A DNA stretch of 64,000 nt, from assembly GCA_028752905.1 (NCBI GenBank), contig JAQNBH010000013.1, positions 28,516,739-28,580,738 of the forward strand. Reading direction: 5' to 3'. The position numbers and the translations under genes are program-made. The DNA comes from Cladorhizidae sp. MBARI D1340-BT2 (taxonomy: Eukaryota; Porifera; Demospongiae; Poecilosclerida; Cladorhizidae). Each line of letters begins with the position of its first letter. The first letter of the stretch is position 1. Shown one piece after another: positions 44,561 through 56,695 of this stretch. The notes under the pieces were generated by a model. The model saw only the letters and a list, made by a program, of their open reading frames with translations. It did not search any database and was not told where the DNA came from.

Positions 44561-44944
44561 ATAAAAATGTTGGATTGACTTCGAACATTGTGTAGTAAGT
44601 TGTTTATGTGTGAGTATATATTATGTGTCTAACTTGTGACTTGTGGTTAGTATAGCTGTAGTTTGTGGTTAGGATTATCAGAAGCCTGCAGGATTAATCT
44701 GTCGCTGTGTTTATAATATTATATTAAAAAAAGGCTGTATCAACCAGCTACTGATCTTAGCATATTCTTAGTTAACTCTTAGTGCTCTGAGTCTAGCTGA
44801 GTATGTTCAACTGAGTTGTATTCTGTCTTCATTGCTACAGTATATAACAATAATTTGACTATATACATTGTTGGAGATTCATTGCGCTACCAGTGAAACC
44901 TCGGCGACGATTCACCACAGTGTATTAATACTTATTTCTATTAA

Positions 44945-45264
44945 TAGGTCATTATCAAAGGTGCTCCGTTATCATGGAAGTATTCAGAAGAAGAGAGGGG
45001 CGTTCATGTGAAGGAGACCAATTCCTTATCAACCACTTCGGCATCTACCTTCTCCTCCTCCTCATTCACCTACAATTCATCCATCAACACTTTATCCACT
45101 ACCTAGTATTTTACCCCCCTTGTCCACCACATCCTCATCCACATCTCATCTTCTTCCTCATCCAGTACTTATTAGTCCACCACCTCCTAGTCCACCATCT
45201 TGTTAACTGCCACTGTCCCTTCTCGTAAACCTTCTAACTCAATCCAAATAGCTAACCAACAGTC
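44945..45264 (+). other. Ser/Thr/Pro-rich exon-like segment
   Basis: ATTAATAG at ~44941-44948 is an acceptor-like site and GTATGT near 45274 a donor. In phase 0 it reads VIIKGAPLSWKYSEEERGVH, then KETNSLSTTSAST.., with stops in the middle, then LTATVPSRKPSNSIQIANQQ. Another frame is proline-rich (SPPPPSPPS). The stops argue for a decayed exon or simple low-complexity (TCC/CCA)n sequence. Confidence 0.25.
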
Positions 45265-45674
45265 ACATTACAGGTATGTGCATCTATGCATGATGTATAG
45301 GAAGGAAATTGGTGGCTTGTGTGACCAGTTTGTGACAACGATTAACCATGTCACTATTTTAATTAATGTGAGATTTTAATATGTGAGAAATGCAGCCATC
45401 ATCAGAATGAGTGGAGTAATAGTTTTTTTAATCACATGACCATTTCAAGATCAAGTGTCAAAATAAGGTTGTAGCTTTGGCCCACCATGTTATGGCACAC
45501 GACCACCAAAGGTATAAACAAGGGACGAGGGAAAACATTATCTCACATACTGATTGTTGTTGATATAGAGAATCAGTAAAATCGGTAGGTAAAGTGCAAG
45601 ACTAGAGCATGCTAACTAGGCAGTGGCTGGAGTGTGCCTGACATCACCATGCTTGTCTCAAGGACAACTCAATA

Positions 45675-46040
45675 TTAATGCATCGTGCAAAGAATGTAGT
45701 GGGTGCCTGACATCACCATGTTTGTCTCATGAACACTCGAATTAGTACATCTTGCACCATCACCAGTAAAAATACTTGTACCTACTGGCAGCGGCAGCAA
45801 GACTGTTAATGCATCATTCCCTGAAGCTCTGTAACTTCCTTCATATTTTTCGCAGTAACAAACTTCAGTTAACAAGCAACAAAACTGCATTAATAATTTC
45901 AATGACCCATCAGAAACACCCAAACACTGATTGCACATAAGATAGGTACGAGGATCAATCTTGCTTAGCTCCAGTGCATTTGTGTCAGTACTGCCTGTGA
46001 AGAGTTTCGAATTATATCTACTATTGAAGTTAAAGAACAC
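45675..46040 (-). other. Unrecognised 121-codon ORF
   Basis: The frame reads ..LFTGSTDTNALELSKIDPRT, YLMCNQCLGVSDGSLKLLMQ, FCCLLTEVCYCEKYEGS.. and is Cys-containing with balanced composition. No family is recognised. A ~70-bp direct repeat (GTGCCTGACATCACCATG) overlaps its 3' end. It could be an exon or chance. Confidence 0.25.
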
Positions 46041-46421
46041 TCCATATATATTCTTTACATGTAGAGTAAGTAACCTTTCATTTATGGACCAGTCACTGTG
46101 CCTTCGTACCTACCCATGAGACTTGCCATGTCCCAGGTGCCACCATGCCAGTAGCAAAGGACATGATCAAAGAAGTAACTATCAAATACCAGAAGTCAGC
46201 CTTGATTTTACTAGACCCCCTTTTTTGCAAGTTCTGTTGTAATATTCATTGGCTATTTCTCATGATATTTTATGTAATGTTAAATGCTGTAGTATGCCCT
46301 CAAATGTAACCAGAACTGTATTCATCGGTAACTGATTACAGGGGTAATTTCTCCTGTAATGTCATCTACATCATAATGTATTCCATAGGTATATATTTTT
46401 AATTAACTCGTCTTTTCGTCA
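46041..46421. other. No gene recognised
   Basis: AT-rich sequence without repeat structure or convincing frames. Confidence 0.4.
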
Positions 46422-46449
46422 ATGTTTCAACCAAATCTTTGGTCTTCAT

Positions 46450-46563
46450 TGGAGAAAATGTTTCATCAGGGAAAATGTTTCATCAGGGAAAATGCTTCAT
46501 TAGGGAAAATGTTTCATCAGGGAAAATGCTTAATCAGGATAAATGCTTCATCAGGGAAAATGG
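46450..46563 (+). repeat. 17-18-bp tandem repeat, about 6-7 copies
   Basis: GGGAAAATG(T/C)TTCATCA units in series, directly after a half copy of the 2952-3010 fold-back repeat (TTTCAACCAAATCTTTGG). Confidence 0.9.
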
Positions 46564-46681
46564 AGGTGAATAATGTGGCGGGGAGGAGGAGGAACGGGAA
46601 CAAGAGCTGATCAAAAGATATTGTTTTGAAGTCAGTTAAAAATCATTAGCCGTCAGTAAATAAAAATAATAATAATATAAA

Positions 46682-46702
46682 TTATTGTTGTTGTTGTTTT
46701 TG

Positions 46703-46794
<92 letters not shown>

Positions 46795-46835
46795 GTTATT
46801 GTTGTTGTTGTTATTATTATTATTATTATTATTAA
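46682..46835 (+). repeat. ATT/GTT microsatellite
   Basis: (TTA)n interrupted by GTTGTTGTT near both ends; ~150 bp. Confidence 0.98.
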
Positions 46836-47159
46836 AATTTTGTCAAGAAATAATTGCTAGTTATCACTAGAATACCATCTAAATAGCACATGACTCAGTT
46901 ATATTCCCTGTATATAGGATGCTATCCAACACTTGTATATAGTAAAATGGCAGGAGCTGAAGTAATGCCAATAGCAAGCCGACTGTACCAGTACAAACCA
47001 CGATGCATGTTTATAGTCAAAACTTCCGAGACTTGTCACCTGACAGAAGTGTGTGTGTTACACTAGATCTAGAGTGGTAAATTGCTTCCCATTCGATAAT
47101 GTGGCAAAAAGGTTTCCAGGGGATAGTCAACACCAGACCTCATCTTAGCCAACTATGGG

Positions 47160-48950
47160 TCAACTATGAGGTCTGGTGCATGGTGAGGTCTGGTGCATGG
47201 TGAGGTCTGGTGCATGGTGAGGCCATGGCTTGTGTTAGTGACAGGGTAATGGCTAGGATGAGGTCGGTGCATGGTGAGGCCATGGCTTGTGTTAGTGACA
47301 GGGTAATGGCTAGGATGAGGTCTGGTGCATGGTGAGGTCATGGCTTGTGTTAGTGACAGGGTAATGGCTAGGATGAGGTCTGGTGCATGGTGAGGCCATG
47401 GCTTGTGTTAGTGACAGGGTAATGGCTAGGATGAGGTCTGGTGCATGGTGAGGCCATGGCTTGTGTTAGTGACAGGGTAATGTCTAGGATGAGGTCTGTT
47501 GCATGGTGAGGCCATGGCTTGTGTTAGTGACAGAGTAATGGCTAGGATGAGGTCTGGTGCATTGTGAGGCCATGGCTTGTGTTAGTGACAGGGTAATGTC
47601 TAGGATGAGGTCTGTTGCATGGTGAGGTCATGGCTTGTGTTAGTGACAGGGTAAATGGCTAGGATGAGGTCTGGTGCATGGTGAGGCCATGGCTTGTGTT
47701 AGTGACAGGGTAATGGCTAGGATGAGGTCTGGTGCATGGTGAGGTCATGGCTTGTGTTAGTGACAGGGTAATGGCTAGGATGAGGTCTGGTGCATGGTGA
47801 GGCCATGGCTTGTGTTAGTGACAGGGTAATGGCTAGGATGAGGTCTGGTGCATGGTGAGGTCATGGCTTGTGTTAGTGACAGGGTAATGGCTAGGATGAG
47901 GTCTGGTGCATGGTGAGGCCATGGCTTGTGTTAGTGACAGGGTAATGGCTAGGATGAGGTCTGGTGCATGGTGAGGCCATGGCTTGTGTTAGTGACAGGG
48001 TAATGGCTAGGATGAGGTCTGGTGCATGGTGAGGCCATTGGCTTGTGTTAGTGACAGGGTAATGGCTAGGATGAGGTCTGGTGCATGGTGAGGCCATGGC
48101 TTGTGTTAGTGACAGGGTAATGGCTAGGATGAGGTCTGGTGCATGGTGAGGCCATGGCTTGTGTTAGTGACAGAGTAATGGCTAGGATGAGGTCTGGTGC
48201 ATGGTGAGGCCATGGCTTGTGTTAGTGACAGGGTAATGTCTAGGATGAGGTCTGTTGCATGGTGAGGTCATGGCTTGTGTTAGTGACAGAGTAATGGCTA
48301 GGATGAGGTCTGGTGCATGGTGAGGCCATGGCTTGTTTTAGTGACAGGGTAATGTCTAGGATGAGGTCTGTTGCATGGTGAGGTCATGGCTTGTGTTAGT
48401 GACAGGGTAAATGGCTAGGATGAGGTCTGGTGCATGGTGAGGCCATGGCTTGTGTTAGTGACAGGGTAATGGCTAGGATGAGGTCTGGTGCATGGTGAGG
48501 TCATGGCTTGTGTTAGTGACAGGGTAATGGCTAGGATGAGGTCTGGTGCATGGTGAGGCCATGGCTTGTGTTAGTGACAGGGTAATGGCTAGGATGAGGT
48601 CTGGTGCATGGTGAGGCCATGGCTTGTGTTAGTGACAGGGTAATGGCTAGGATGAGGTCTGGTGCATGGTGAGGCCATGGCTTGTGTTAGTGACAGGGTA
48701 ATGGCTAGGATGAGGTCTGGTGCATGGTGAGGCCATGGCTTGTGTTAGTGACAGGGTAATGGCTAGGATGAGGTCTGGTGCATGGTGAGGCCATGGCTTG
48801 TGTTAGTGACAGGGTAATGGCTAGGATGAGGTCTGGTGCATGGTGAGGCCATGGCTTGTGTTAGTGACAGGATAATGGCTAGGATGAGGTCTGGTGCATG
48901 GTGAGGCCATGGCTTGTGTTAGTGACAGGGTAATGGCTAGGATCAGGTTT
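47160..48950 (+). repeat. 58-bp minisatellite, about 31 copies
   Basis: The unit is GGTCTGGTGCATGGTGAGGC + CATGGCTTGTGTTAGTGACA + GGGTAATGGCTAGGATGA. Variants (GGTCATGG, TGTTGCATGG, GACAGAGTAATG) recur together in blocks near 47480-47660 and 48160-48420, showing that multi-unit segments were copied. It ends ~55 bp before the left TIR of the hAT element at 49005. Confidence 0.97.
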
Positions 48951-49004
48951 GGCTGGTAGTGTCACTGTGATAGTTGTGTTACTAGCTGCTTGTAACACTG
49001 TAGC

Positions 49005-52000
49005 CTATGGCGGATCCAGAAGGGATCGACTGGTCTCGTTCGAGGCCCCCTTTTCTCTAATTTCCCAAACTCGAACTAAAACTAAACAACAAACCTGCAA
49101 CACTTTTTGCCTTTTTTTAGCTGGCTGACCTGCGAAGCCACACCTCCAAGTGGGGGAAACGTAGGGGTGTGGCTGCACCCAAATATTCAGCAGCTGGTTC
49201 CAGCGAGATTTACTGTCAATCGACTCCTGTCACTCACCAAATATCTTACTCGTGGCTAAGTCAAAGTTAAAGGCTTTTTTCAAACCCACCCCAGGCCCCC
49301 CTAAAGCTACACATGTATCTTACCAGGCTGCTAGTGACAGAGCTAGTAAGCCCACAGCCATCTACTATCATCAAATTTCATTTGTCACAATCTCATCCAC
49401 CAATTTTACTCATGATGTTCTGTAAATCATATTAATAATAATAATAATAAGTAAGTTGATCTAAACTGAGCAGTGATTGAGAATATTATGCTATTGAATA
49501 GATTGCTAGCTAGTAGAGTTAATTTACATAGAATTTCCACATTAATTTTAATTAATGATAGGAAACAAAAAAGGACCAACAAGAACACCACTTTTCCATC
49601 TCCAGCTGGTGTACCTGTTGTTACTCTTCCATGGTCTCCTGCTTCAGTCCATTGTGTCTCCTCCGAGCCCTCTGTGTCTGTGATTCTCACCCAGCCCTCT
49701 GTGTCTGTCACAGAGAACTCTCTATCTGTGTCTCCCACCCAGCCCTCTCTGTGTGTGTCTCCCACCCAGCCCTCTCTATCTGTGTCTCCCAGCCCTCAGG
49801 ATCTGCATCTGTGTTTCCTCCTGAGCCTACTGAGTCGGTGCTATTACTGCCTTCATGTTTTCCGCTTCTGTCCTGCCCTCTCATTCCGCGTCTCATCTGC
49901 CCTGCACTTCCTTGTCCACTTTTTCTGCTTCTTCTTCATCAAGTGCTTCAATTGATTTTGAGAAATGTAATGATATTGGCTTGCTTATGCGCTCTCAATG
50001 CCCCAAACAGATAGCCTGAATTTGGCTCCAGAGTGCAAGTATTCACTTTTAGTTAATCATTTTAAGCCTGATAGTTCATTTACATTTCCAAGTAGTTATT
50101 TAGATGGCTGTAATAGGTCTTGTCAACATAAATACTTGGCTGAAAACCCTTGGTTTGTTTATAGTAAAGTAGAAGATGGAATATTTTGTTTGCCATGTGT
50201 TCCCTTTGCTACAAAGGCTTTGGGTCATTTTGTATGCAATGGATTTAATGCATGGTCTCGGAAAACTAAAAAGTTTGCCAGTCACAACTGTACGCAGTAC
50301 CATCAGCTGGCTTTAGCTCGGGCAGATGCTTTAAAGTCTTCCCACGTGTGTCCAGAGTCTTCTATTAAGAATCGTTTGCTGCATATAGATGAGAGTAACA
50401 TAGTAACAAATAAAGATGTATGGCTGATGCAATACTTCTTTGGCAAGCTATTTGAGGTTACAGAGATGATAGCATGGCTGAGTCTGAGGTCAACTGAGGG
50501 AATTTTTTAGCACTTCCTGAATACTCTGCGAGGTGTGGAAATGTTGCATTAGCCAAGCATTTGAAAGATGCTTAAAAAATGCAACTTATACTAGCAAAAC
50601 TACCCAAAATCAACTCATTGAATGCATAAGTGATCATATTAGAGATAGTATAATACAGGCAATTAAACAAGCTAAATATTATTCTATTCTTAGTGACAAA
50701 GTCGTTGATATATCCAGTAAGGAGCAGGTGTCAGGATTTGTAGATAGTAATTGTAATATAAGAGAAGAATTCTTATATTTCATAAGTACAGAAAGGATCA
50801 CTGGAGAGGTTTTGGCTCGTGCAATAAAAGAAGCACTGAATAAGTTTGACTTAGACTTTGAAGATTGTAGGGGGCAAGGCTATGATGGTGCTAGCAATAT
50901 GTCTACTCGACTAGTGCAAGGGGTGTGCAGAGTCGTCTCTTGGCAGATAATCCTAAAGCCACATATATCCACTGTAATAGTCACATGCTTAATTTGTGTA
51001 TTGTTGAAGCTTGTACCTATTCGTAATATGAATTCTACTGTTACTGAGACAGCATACTTCTTCCATTATAGTGATAGAAACGGCAACTATTTCTTGAGAA
51101 AGTAATTGATAAGGAAACTAGCGTTGTTAAAGTTAAGGATCTTGTAGAACAAGATGGATTTATCGGCACGAAGCTTATGAAATTTTTTATGTTGTGTAAT
51201 CAATTCCTTGTAACTGCAATGGAGGCAATTACAGAACGTGATCCTACATATATAATATGGGGATATAAACTGGGATATGAAAACAATTGTGGCAGCTTGC
51301 TCAAGATGTACTTTTCCTTATAATATCTTTCATAGCAACAATGGCTATTATAAAACCTGTAAGTATAAAATTACAAAAAAAGGATTGATATAGTTAAAGC
51401 TTATATGGATGTTAAAGACATACTGAATGAACCTTGTTCAGTTCGTCAAAGTGAGGAAATGTTACATTCATGGACCATGGTATGTGGAAGCTGAAGTTAT
51501 AGCTGATGATGTTGGTGTGGTTCCTGACTGTCATAACTGCTTGTAAGTGTATCTGCTCGACAAACTTACAGAAATAATGTTGAGTACAGTTCTGTGGAAC
51601 TATCGAAGAACTGCTGTGCTTCCTTTATTGGACCACTTAGTTCAACATAGGTTTGGTAAGACTCAAACAGTAGCAGCCAATTTAATCAATCTTATACCTT
51701 CTATAATCACTACTCGGGATGATATATCTTTTGAGGACTTGATTTCTTTATATAATGATGACTTAACACTGCACTTGTGTCTACTGAGGTGAGGAGGTGG
51801 AGGGCCAAGTGGCAGAGTCAAGATGCTGACAAGCGGCCATCCACCCTTCAATCAGCTCTGAAAGAGTGTGACAAGGATTACTTTCCTAACCTTTACGTAC
51901 TGCTGTGCATTGCATGTACTATTCCAGTCACATCATGTGAGAAGGAGAGGGCCAATAGTACCTTAAAAAACCTTAAAATTTTCTTACGTAGTAGTATGGG

Positions 52001-52345
52001 GCAGGACAGATTATCCGTATTAGCATTGATGCATATTCATTGCAGTTTTCCTGTTGATCTTGATGATGTTGTTGATTATAAGTATGTACATAATGTATTA
52101 ATAGCATTTCTCTTCCAATTTTTTCTTTCCCTTTTTTTCCTTCAGTTATTGATCCTTGGACTTCAAGATTCAGATTCACAATTTTTATATATGTCATTGT
52201 GATAACCAATCATAATAACTTGGATTTGTGTTCGTTTATTCAATGTAATTTAGTCCTAACATTTTTCTCTCTAGAGTTTGTATATGCTGTATTTGTCTAT
52301 ATAAAAGAGGCCCCCCCCCCCCAAGAATTCCTAGATCCGCCCCTG
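49005..52345 (+). mobile_element. hAT transposon with both ends (copy 2)
   Basis: The left end CTATGGCGGATCCAG (49005) matches the inverse of the right end CCTAGATCCGCCCCTG (52330-52345) with a few differences. The right end is identical to that of copy 1 (28343-28358). The flanking 8-mers (ACTGTAGC and CCAGACAG) do not match, so the target duplication has decayed or the left end is misplaced. Minisatellites flank it on both sides. Confidence 0.75.
49560..52202 (+). pseudogene. hAT transposase, ZMYM1-like, frameshifted
   Basis: A Ser/Pro-rich N-terminus with internal repeats (SVSPTQPSL, ~49660-49800) leads to SASIDFEKCNDIGLL. 49998-50510 carries the TTF-type zinc-binding region (CQHKYLAENPWFVYS..IFCLPC..H.CTQYHQLAL). 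50533-51105 holds the RNase-H part with first Asp in YSILSDKVVDISSKEQ and second in GQGYDGASNM. 51547-51792 has PLLDHLVQHRFGKTQ. 51777-52202 ends with the dimerisation signature (CEKERANSTLKNLKIFLRSS..LSVLALMHIH). Frames break at least four times, so it is inactive. Confidence 0.85.
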
Positions 52346-52518
52346 CCAGACAGCCTCAGCCTCAGCAGCCAGCTAGTGGCTTTGCAACCAGATCTGACTG
52401 GAGCCACTTGGATGGCTAGTTACTAGCCTGTAGCATTAGTGGTCTAACTTATTGTGAAGTGAGTGGTATCTGTGGGTACTCTGATATTACCATAAATGGC
52501 TTAATGACCTTTGTGGTT

Positions 52519-52817
52519 GCCTCTTGGAGCAGTCATTACTGCTTGTGTGTGGCTCTTGTTACTGGAGCAGCCATAACTGCTTGTGTGTGCCTCTTGTTAC
52601 TGTAGCAGCCATAACTGCTTGCGTGTGCCTCTTGTTACTGGAGCAGTCATAACTGCTTGTGTGTGCCTCTTGTTACTGGAGCAGCCATAACTGCTTGCGT
52701 GTGCCTCTTGTTACTGGAGCAGTCATAACTGCTTGTGTGTGCCTCTTGTTACTGGATCAACCATAACTGCTTGTGTGTGCCTCTTGTTACTGGAGCAGCC
52801 ATAACTGCTTGTGTGTA
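52519..52817 (+). repeat. 38-bp minisatellite, about 7-8 copies
   Basis: The unit is AGCAGCCATAACTGCTTGTG + TGTGCCTCTTGTTACTGG. C/T and G/A variants alternate between units. It lies between the hAT element and the TRIM gene promoter. Confidence 0.95.
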
Positions 52818-53181
52818 TACGCTGCATGACAAGCACTCTCCTCTCTCTACAACATCAGAGAAAGTTGAGACTTAGTCCTTCACTGTGTTTCATGTGTGGC
52901 TGCAATGTCAGGCAATACTGACCTCATCATGGCCTATAATATAATTACACATCTTATGTGTAGTACTGCCTTACTACCAACATGTGACACAATCCCACCA
53001 GTCTTGTCTCTGCACATTTGCAACACCAGACGACACACCCTCTTTTATGGTCATTGCATCACCACTTATGAATATAATTAAAGCCACACCCGATTTGCAC
53101 TGTCTCTTGTGTCTGCTGAAGTTCTGTATTTTTCAACTTAAAGTGTTTCTCAACTACTAGTTCTCTCTAAACATTGCAACC
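52818..53181 (+). promoter_or_regulatory. Presumed TRIM-NHL promoter and 5' UTR
   Basis: A TATAATTAAA sequence near 53073 could act as a TATA-like element ~110 bp upstream of the ATG. Nothing else stands out, and the call rests on position. Confidence 0.3.
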
Positions 53182-55383
53182 ATGGCTAGAGACATGGAGG
53201 AGGATGAGAAATATTTGATGGAGTTAGAGAAGGAGATCACATGTTCCATCTGCCAGGAGCACTACACTCTGCCCAAGGCCCTCCCTTGCCTTCATTGCTA
53301 CTGCAAGCACTGCATCCTCAAGCTAGCTCTCAGGACAGGCAAATACCAGCCTTTCGCTTGCCCAGAATGTTGCAATTACACCACCCTGCCTGAGGGCAAT
53401 GTAGACCACCTCATAACGGCTTTCCATATCAACCGCCTCAAAGAACTGTATGCCAAGCAGAAGAGAGCTCTTAGCAAGGAGGAGGTGAAGTGTGAGATAT
53501 GCACAGCCTCTTCAGTCAAAGCTGAGTCATTTTGCAGACAATGTGATAAGTTCGTATGTGAGAAATGTGTGGAGGCACATCTGAGGATGAAAGCTTTCTT
53601 TGACGGCCATGAAGTTCTCTCTTTGGACGAGGTGAAGAAGGAGAGAGCTAAAGACCTCCTCCACAAAGATTGTCCTGCTAAGAAGTGCCAAGTTCACACA
53701 GAGTTGCTCAAGCTGTTCTGCTATGACTGTGTTGTATTAATTTGTCGTGACTGCACACTGAAGGACCACAGGGACCACCACTTTGACTTCACCAACTTAG
53801 CAGCTGAGAAGAAGAGAAAAGAGCTGATGGAGAGCTTGAGGCCTCTGAAAAAAGTGGCGGCCAATCTCTCTTGTGCTGTTGAAGAGATACAGACCACGGA
53901 ATCTGAGCTAGCAGCCCAGGGAGAGTCTGTAGCCAACACAATCATGATGTCCTTCAAGAAGCTGCACACTATCATTGAAAGGCACAAGCAGAAAATGTTA
54001 GAGGAGGCCAAAAACAGAGTGTGTGAGAAAATCGAGAAGCTCGAAGGACAAAAGGATGACATTTCCATTTCTCTTGCAGAGGTGCAGAGGATCGTGGACT
54101 ATGCCGAGCAGTGTGTGAAGCACTGTTCCAATGATGAGGTCATGCGTGCACATGCTGAGTTGGAGAGTAGGATCCAGAAAAAAATAATTGAAGACAGCAA
54201 CAAGCCAGGGCAGAAGCTTATGCCAATGGAGGAGGTTGATGTAGCGGTGGAGGTGAGCTGTGCTGAGGCCCTGGAGCAGCTCCTCCAGACCCAGGCTAAG
54301 ATAATTAGACTTCCCATCACTCTAGTCATCCACACTGTGTTCAGCAAGGCTGAGGCTCGGAAGTTATCAGAGGTGGTCTTGTGCACCACTCAACTCTGTG
54401 GCAACAAGCCAGCCAAACGTGCTGTTCAAATAGACTGCCATATGAAGTGTCTGCACAGTGGAGCTCACATCAAATCCAGCACCAAAGAAGTTGGATCTGA
54501 CCAATATCGCATCCAGTACACACCCACTCGCCGTGGACGACACGAGCTTACAATCTCGGTTGACGGGCATCAAGTAGCAGGCAGTCCCTTCCCTGTGCTT
54601 GTCCCCATCCCACCCACTCAACTAGACAAGCCTGTCAAGGTGTGGGGTGGTGTAACAAGGCCTAGTGGTGTCACTATCAACTCTGTGGCTGATCTTATAG
54701 TCAATGAAAGTGGAGGAGATGTCGTGGTGTTGGATAGAGAGGGGAAAAGATTGAGAAATATCCAACACTCGGAGCATAGATTTCAACGTTTACGAGGTAT
54801 TGCTGTGGACAGTGAAGACAACATCTATTTCACTGATGGAGACACTAATCGAATCTTCAAGTCGAACAAGAATTGCAGCAAGGTTCAAGTGCACAGAGTC
54901 CAGCAAGTGGAAGGTCCAGGACATTATGATATTGCAGTACTTGGAGATGAAGTGATGGTTACTGAATGTGGCAATAGAGGTAGGATCATGGTGTACGACA
55001 GAGAACTGAAATATGTGAGACAGATTGTTGGAGCACATAAAAACAGATTGTGGTGCCTATCTCCTGACAGTCATCAAAACGTGTACGTCAGTGGTCCTGG
55101 GAGCTCTAGTATTCAAGTCTTCAGTAATGATGGTGCATTCCTATGCTCCTTTGGCTGTGATGAGGATGGTGTGAAGAGGTTGAAGTCTCCACATGGTGTG
55201 TGTGTAGCTGGTCAATATGTGTATGTGGCAGATACTGGCGTTCGTAAGATAGTAGTGTTGACCACTGAGGGAGACTATGTCACCTCATTTGGTGGTGGAC
55301 ACTATGCTCATGTGTGTGTAGATCAAGATGATGGGTTTGTGTATGCTACTGACTTTGACTCTAATAAGATTGATATATTTTAG
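53182..55383 (+). CDS. TRIM-NHL protein (TRIM2/3/71-like), single exon
   Basis: An intact 733-residue RING E3-ligase-type protein. RING: C21, C24, C36, H38, C41, C44, C60, C63, all eight zinc ligands present. B-box 1: C103, C106, C117, C120, C125, C128 with His 132/142. B-box 2: C168-x2-H171, C179, C182, C187, C190, H195/H198. A coiled coil follows (~205-345), then a filamin-type Ig domain (~385-475; YRIQYTPTRRGRHELTI..AGSPFPV) and an NHL beta-propeller (~480-733; repeated GIAVDSEDNIYFTDGDTNRI-like blades). Family members ubiquitinate targets through RING and bind RNA or protein through NHL. Which partner applies here is unknown. The start is supported by CAACCATGG. There is no intron, while ADPGK and the receptor have several; this fits retrocopying or the intronless TRIM expansions of sponges. 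The stop is TAG at 55381. Confidence 0.95.
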   Translation: MARDMEEDEKYLMELEKEITCSICQEHYTLPKALPCLHCYCKHCILKLALRTGKYQPFACPECCNYTTLPEGNVDHLITAFHINRLKELYAKQKRALSKEEVKCEICTASSVKAESFCRQCDKFVCEKCVEAHLRMKAFFDGHEVLSLDEVKKERAKDLLHKDCPAKKCQVHTELLKLFCYDCVVLICRDCTLKDHRDHHFDFTNLAAEKKRKELMESLRPLKKVAANLSCAVEEIQTTESELAAQGESVANTIMMSFKKLHTIIERHKQKMLEEAKNRVCEKIEKLEGQKDDISISLAEVQRIVDYAEQCVKHCSNDEVMRAHAELESRIQKKIIEDSNKPGQKLMPMEEVDVAVEVSCAEALEQLLQTQAKIIRLPITLVIHTVFSKAEARKLSEVVLCTTQLCGNKPAKRAVQIDCHMKCLHSGAHIKSSTKEVGSDQYRIQYTPTRRGRHELTISVDGHQVAGSPFPVLVPIPPTQLDKPVKVWGGVTRPSGVTINSVADLIVNESGGDVVVLDREGKRLRNIQHSEHRFQRLRGIAVDSEDNIYFTDGDTNRIFKSNKNCSKVQVHRVQQVEGPGHYDIAVLGDEVMVTECGNRGRIMVYDRELKYVRQIVGAHKNRLWCLSPDSHQNVYVSGPGSSSIQVFSNDGAFLCSFGCDEDGVKRLKSPHGVCVAGQYVYVADTGVRKIVVLTTEGDYVTSFGGGHYAHVCVDQDDGFVYATDFDSNKIDIF

Positions 55384-55782
55384 TTTTCTGTTGGCAATTA
55401 GTTGATGAATTATAATGCATGATTCAATGAAGCTTTTATTATCCTCCACTCACAACAGATAATGGAACTTGTGGAAACGACCAATTAAAATAATAACAAT
55501 TCTAATTATGGGTGTGGCCTAAGAGCCTGCAACCCCTCCCCCTCAGGATGTGGTGGAGGGAGGTCTCCTGCCCTCATCCTCACCAGGTGGAGGCCTCTGA
55601 GATATTATATGCTCCAGCAAGACATTCCCACTGGCTGACTTCTTAATGAAGGCTGTGGGCACAGACCACAATTATGAACTAATTAACAGCCATCATTATT
55701 TTGATGGACTACAAGTATGCTAATTAACAGGTACTAATTGGCCTTATAGTTGCTTGCTTGATCACCTTTCCTTTCATTCCAA

Positions 55783-55816
<34 letters not shown>

Positions 55817-56695
55817 GGGGGGTTATTTTTGTTTGTGAATTTTTCTTTGCTTGCAGGGATTACACTAGAGGATGACAGAAGATGTGCATGGAGGGTGAGA
55901 CGATGGATGGATCTGGGCATGGGAGTCCTGCAAATGATGATTTGCTAATTCAATATGTTAATTCAATATTAGCAAAGCAACATTAGTCAATGTATAATTA
56001 AAATAGCTAATTCCCTCATTGAGGGGGAAAGGAAAAAGAACAGACCTCGTCTTCATTATTCTTGAGATCACAAACAGCAGCTAGAAGTTCCACCTACTCT
56101 CTGGCCAGTTGTGGAGCACTTGACAATAGAATGTAGTCCAATATTGACAGGAGTGTTAGGCCAGCTAGTTACATATTGAAGGTATTTGTTACACCTTATC
56201 AATTTTAATTACTTTGCTGGAGATGAGATCTCCTATGCTGATGTCTCCAGACTCACAGCACAGAAGTTGGTAAAGGGGTTGCTTTGACTAAACTAGTCCA
56301 TCAGTCTTTGTTTGCACTCTGACCCTTGGCTTCTATTGCCATCTGACCACGGCTTATATTGGGATTGGGATTGGGTGGGACACAGCAGGGTGGTACCTCC
56401 CCTCCTAGAAGGACGAGGGTCAGAGTGGGTGCTGGAGGTCTGTTTCATGACGGTGTGTACTTGAGTGGGGGTTAGTATGTGATTGGAGGGAGGAGTGTTG
56501 AGAGTGAGAGCATTGAGGTCTGGAGTGTAATTTGGGGATCCCCGATTGTTCTGTTGTCTAAAGAGTCATGTGGGTAAGGCTGGAATTCTATGCTTGTCCA
56601 GGCTAGTTGAGGTTATATCCTTGTACTGGCTAAGATTATATATTTTTCTAGCTAGTTGGGTATCTATTTGCTAGTTTAGGTTATCCTTATCCTTC
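55384..56695. other. TRIM 3' flank, no gene recognised
   Basis: It contains a poly-G tract (55784-55817) and otherwise unique sequence. No canonical AATAAA was seen within the first ~100 bp after the TRIM stop. The ORF spanning the poly-G run is not credible. Confidence 0.5.
55784..55817 (+). repeat. Poly-G tract
   Basis: About 31 consecutive G and then GGGGG after one A. A G-quadruplex or assembly length error is possible. Confidence 0.95.

Noticed and set aside
46685..46870. Poly-Leu ORF
   Set aside because: Translation of a TTA microsatellite.
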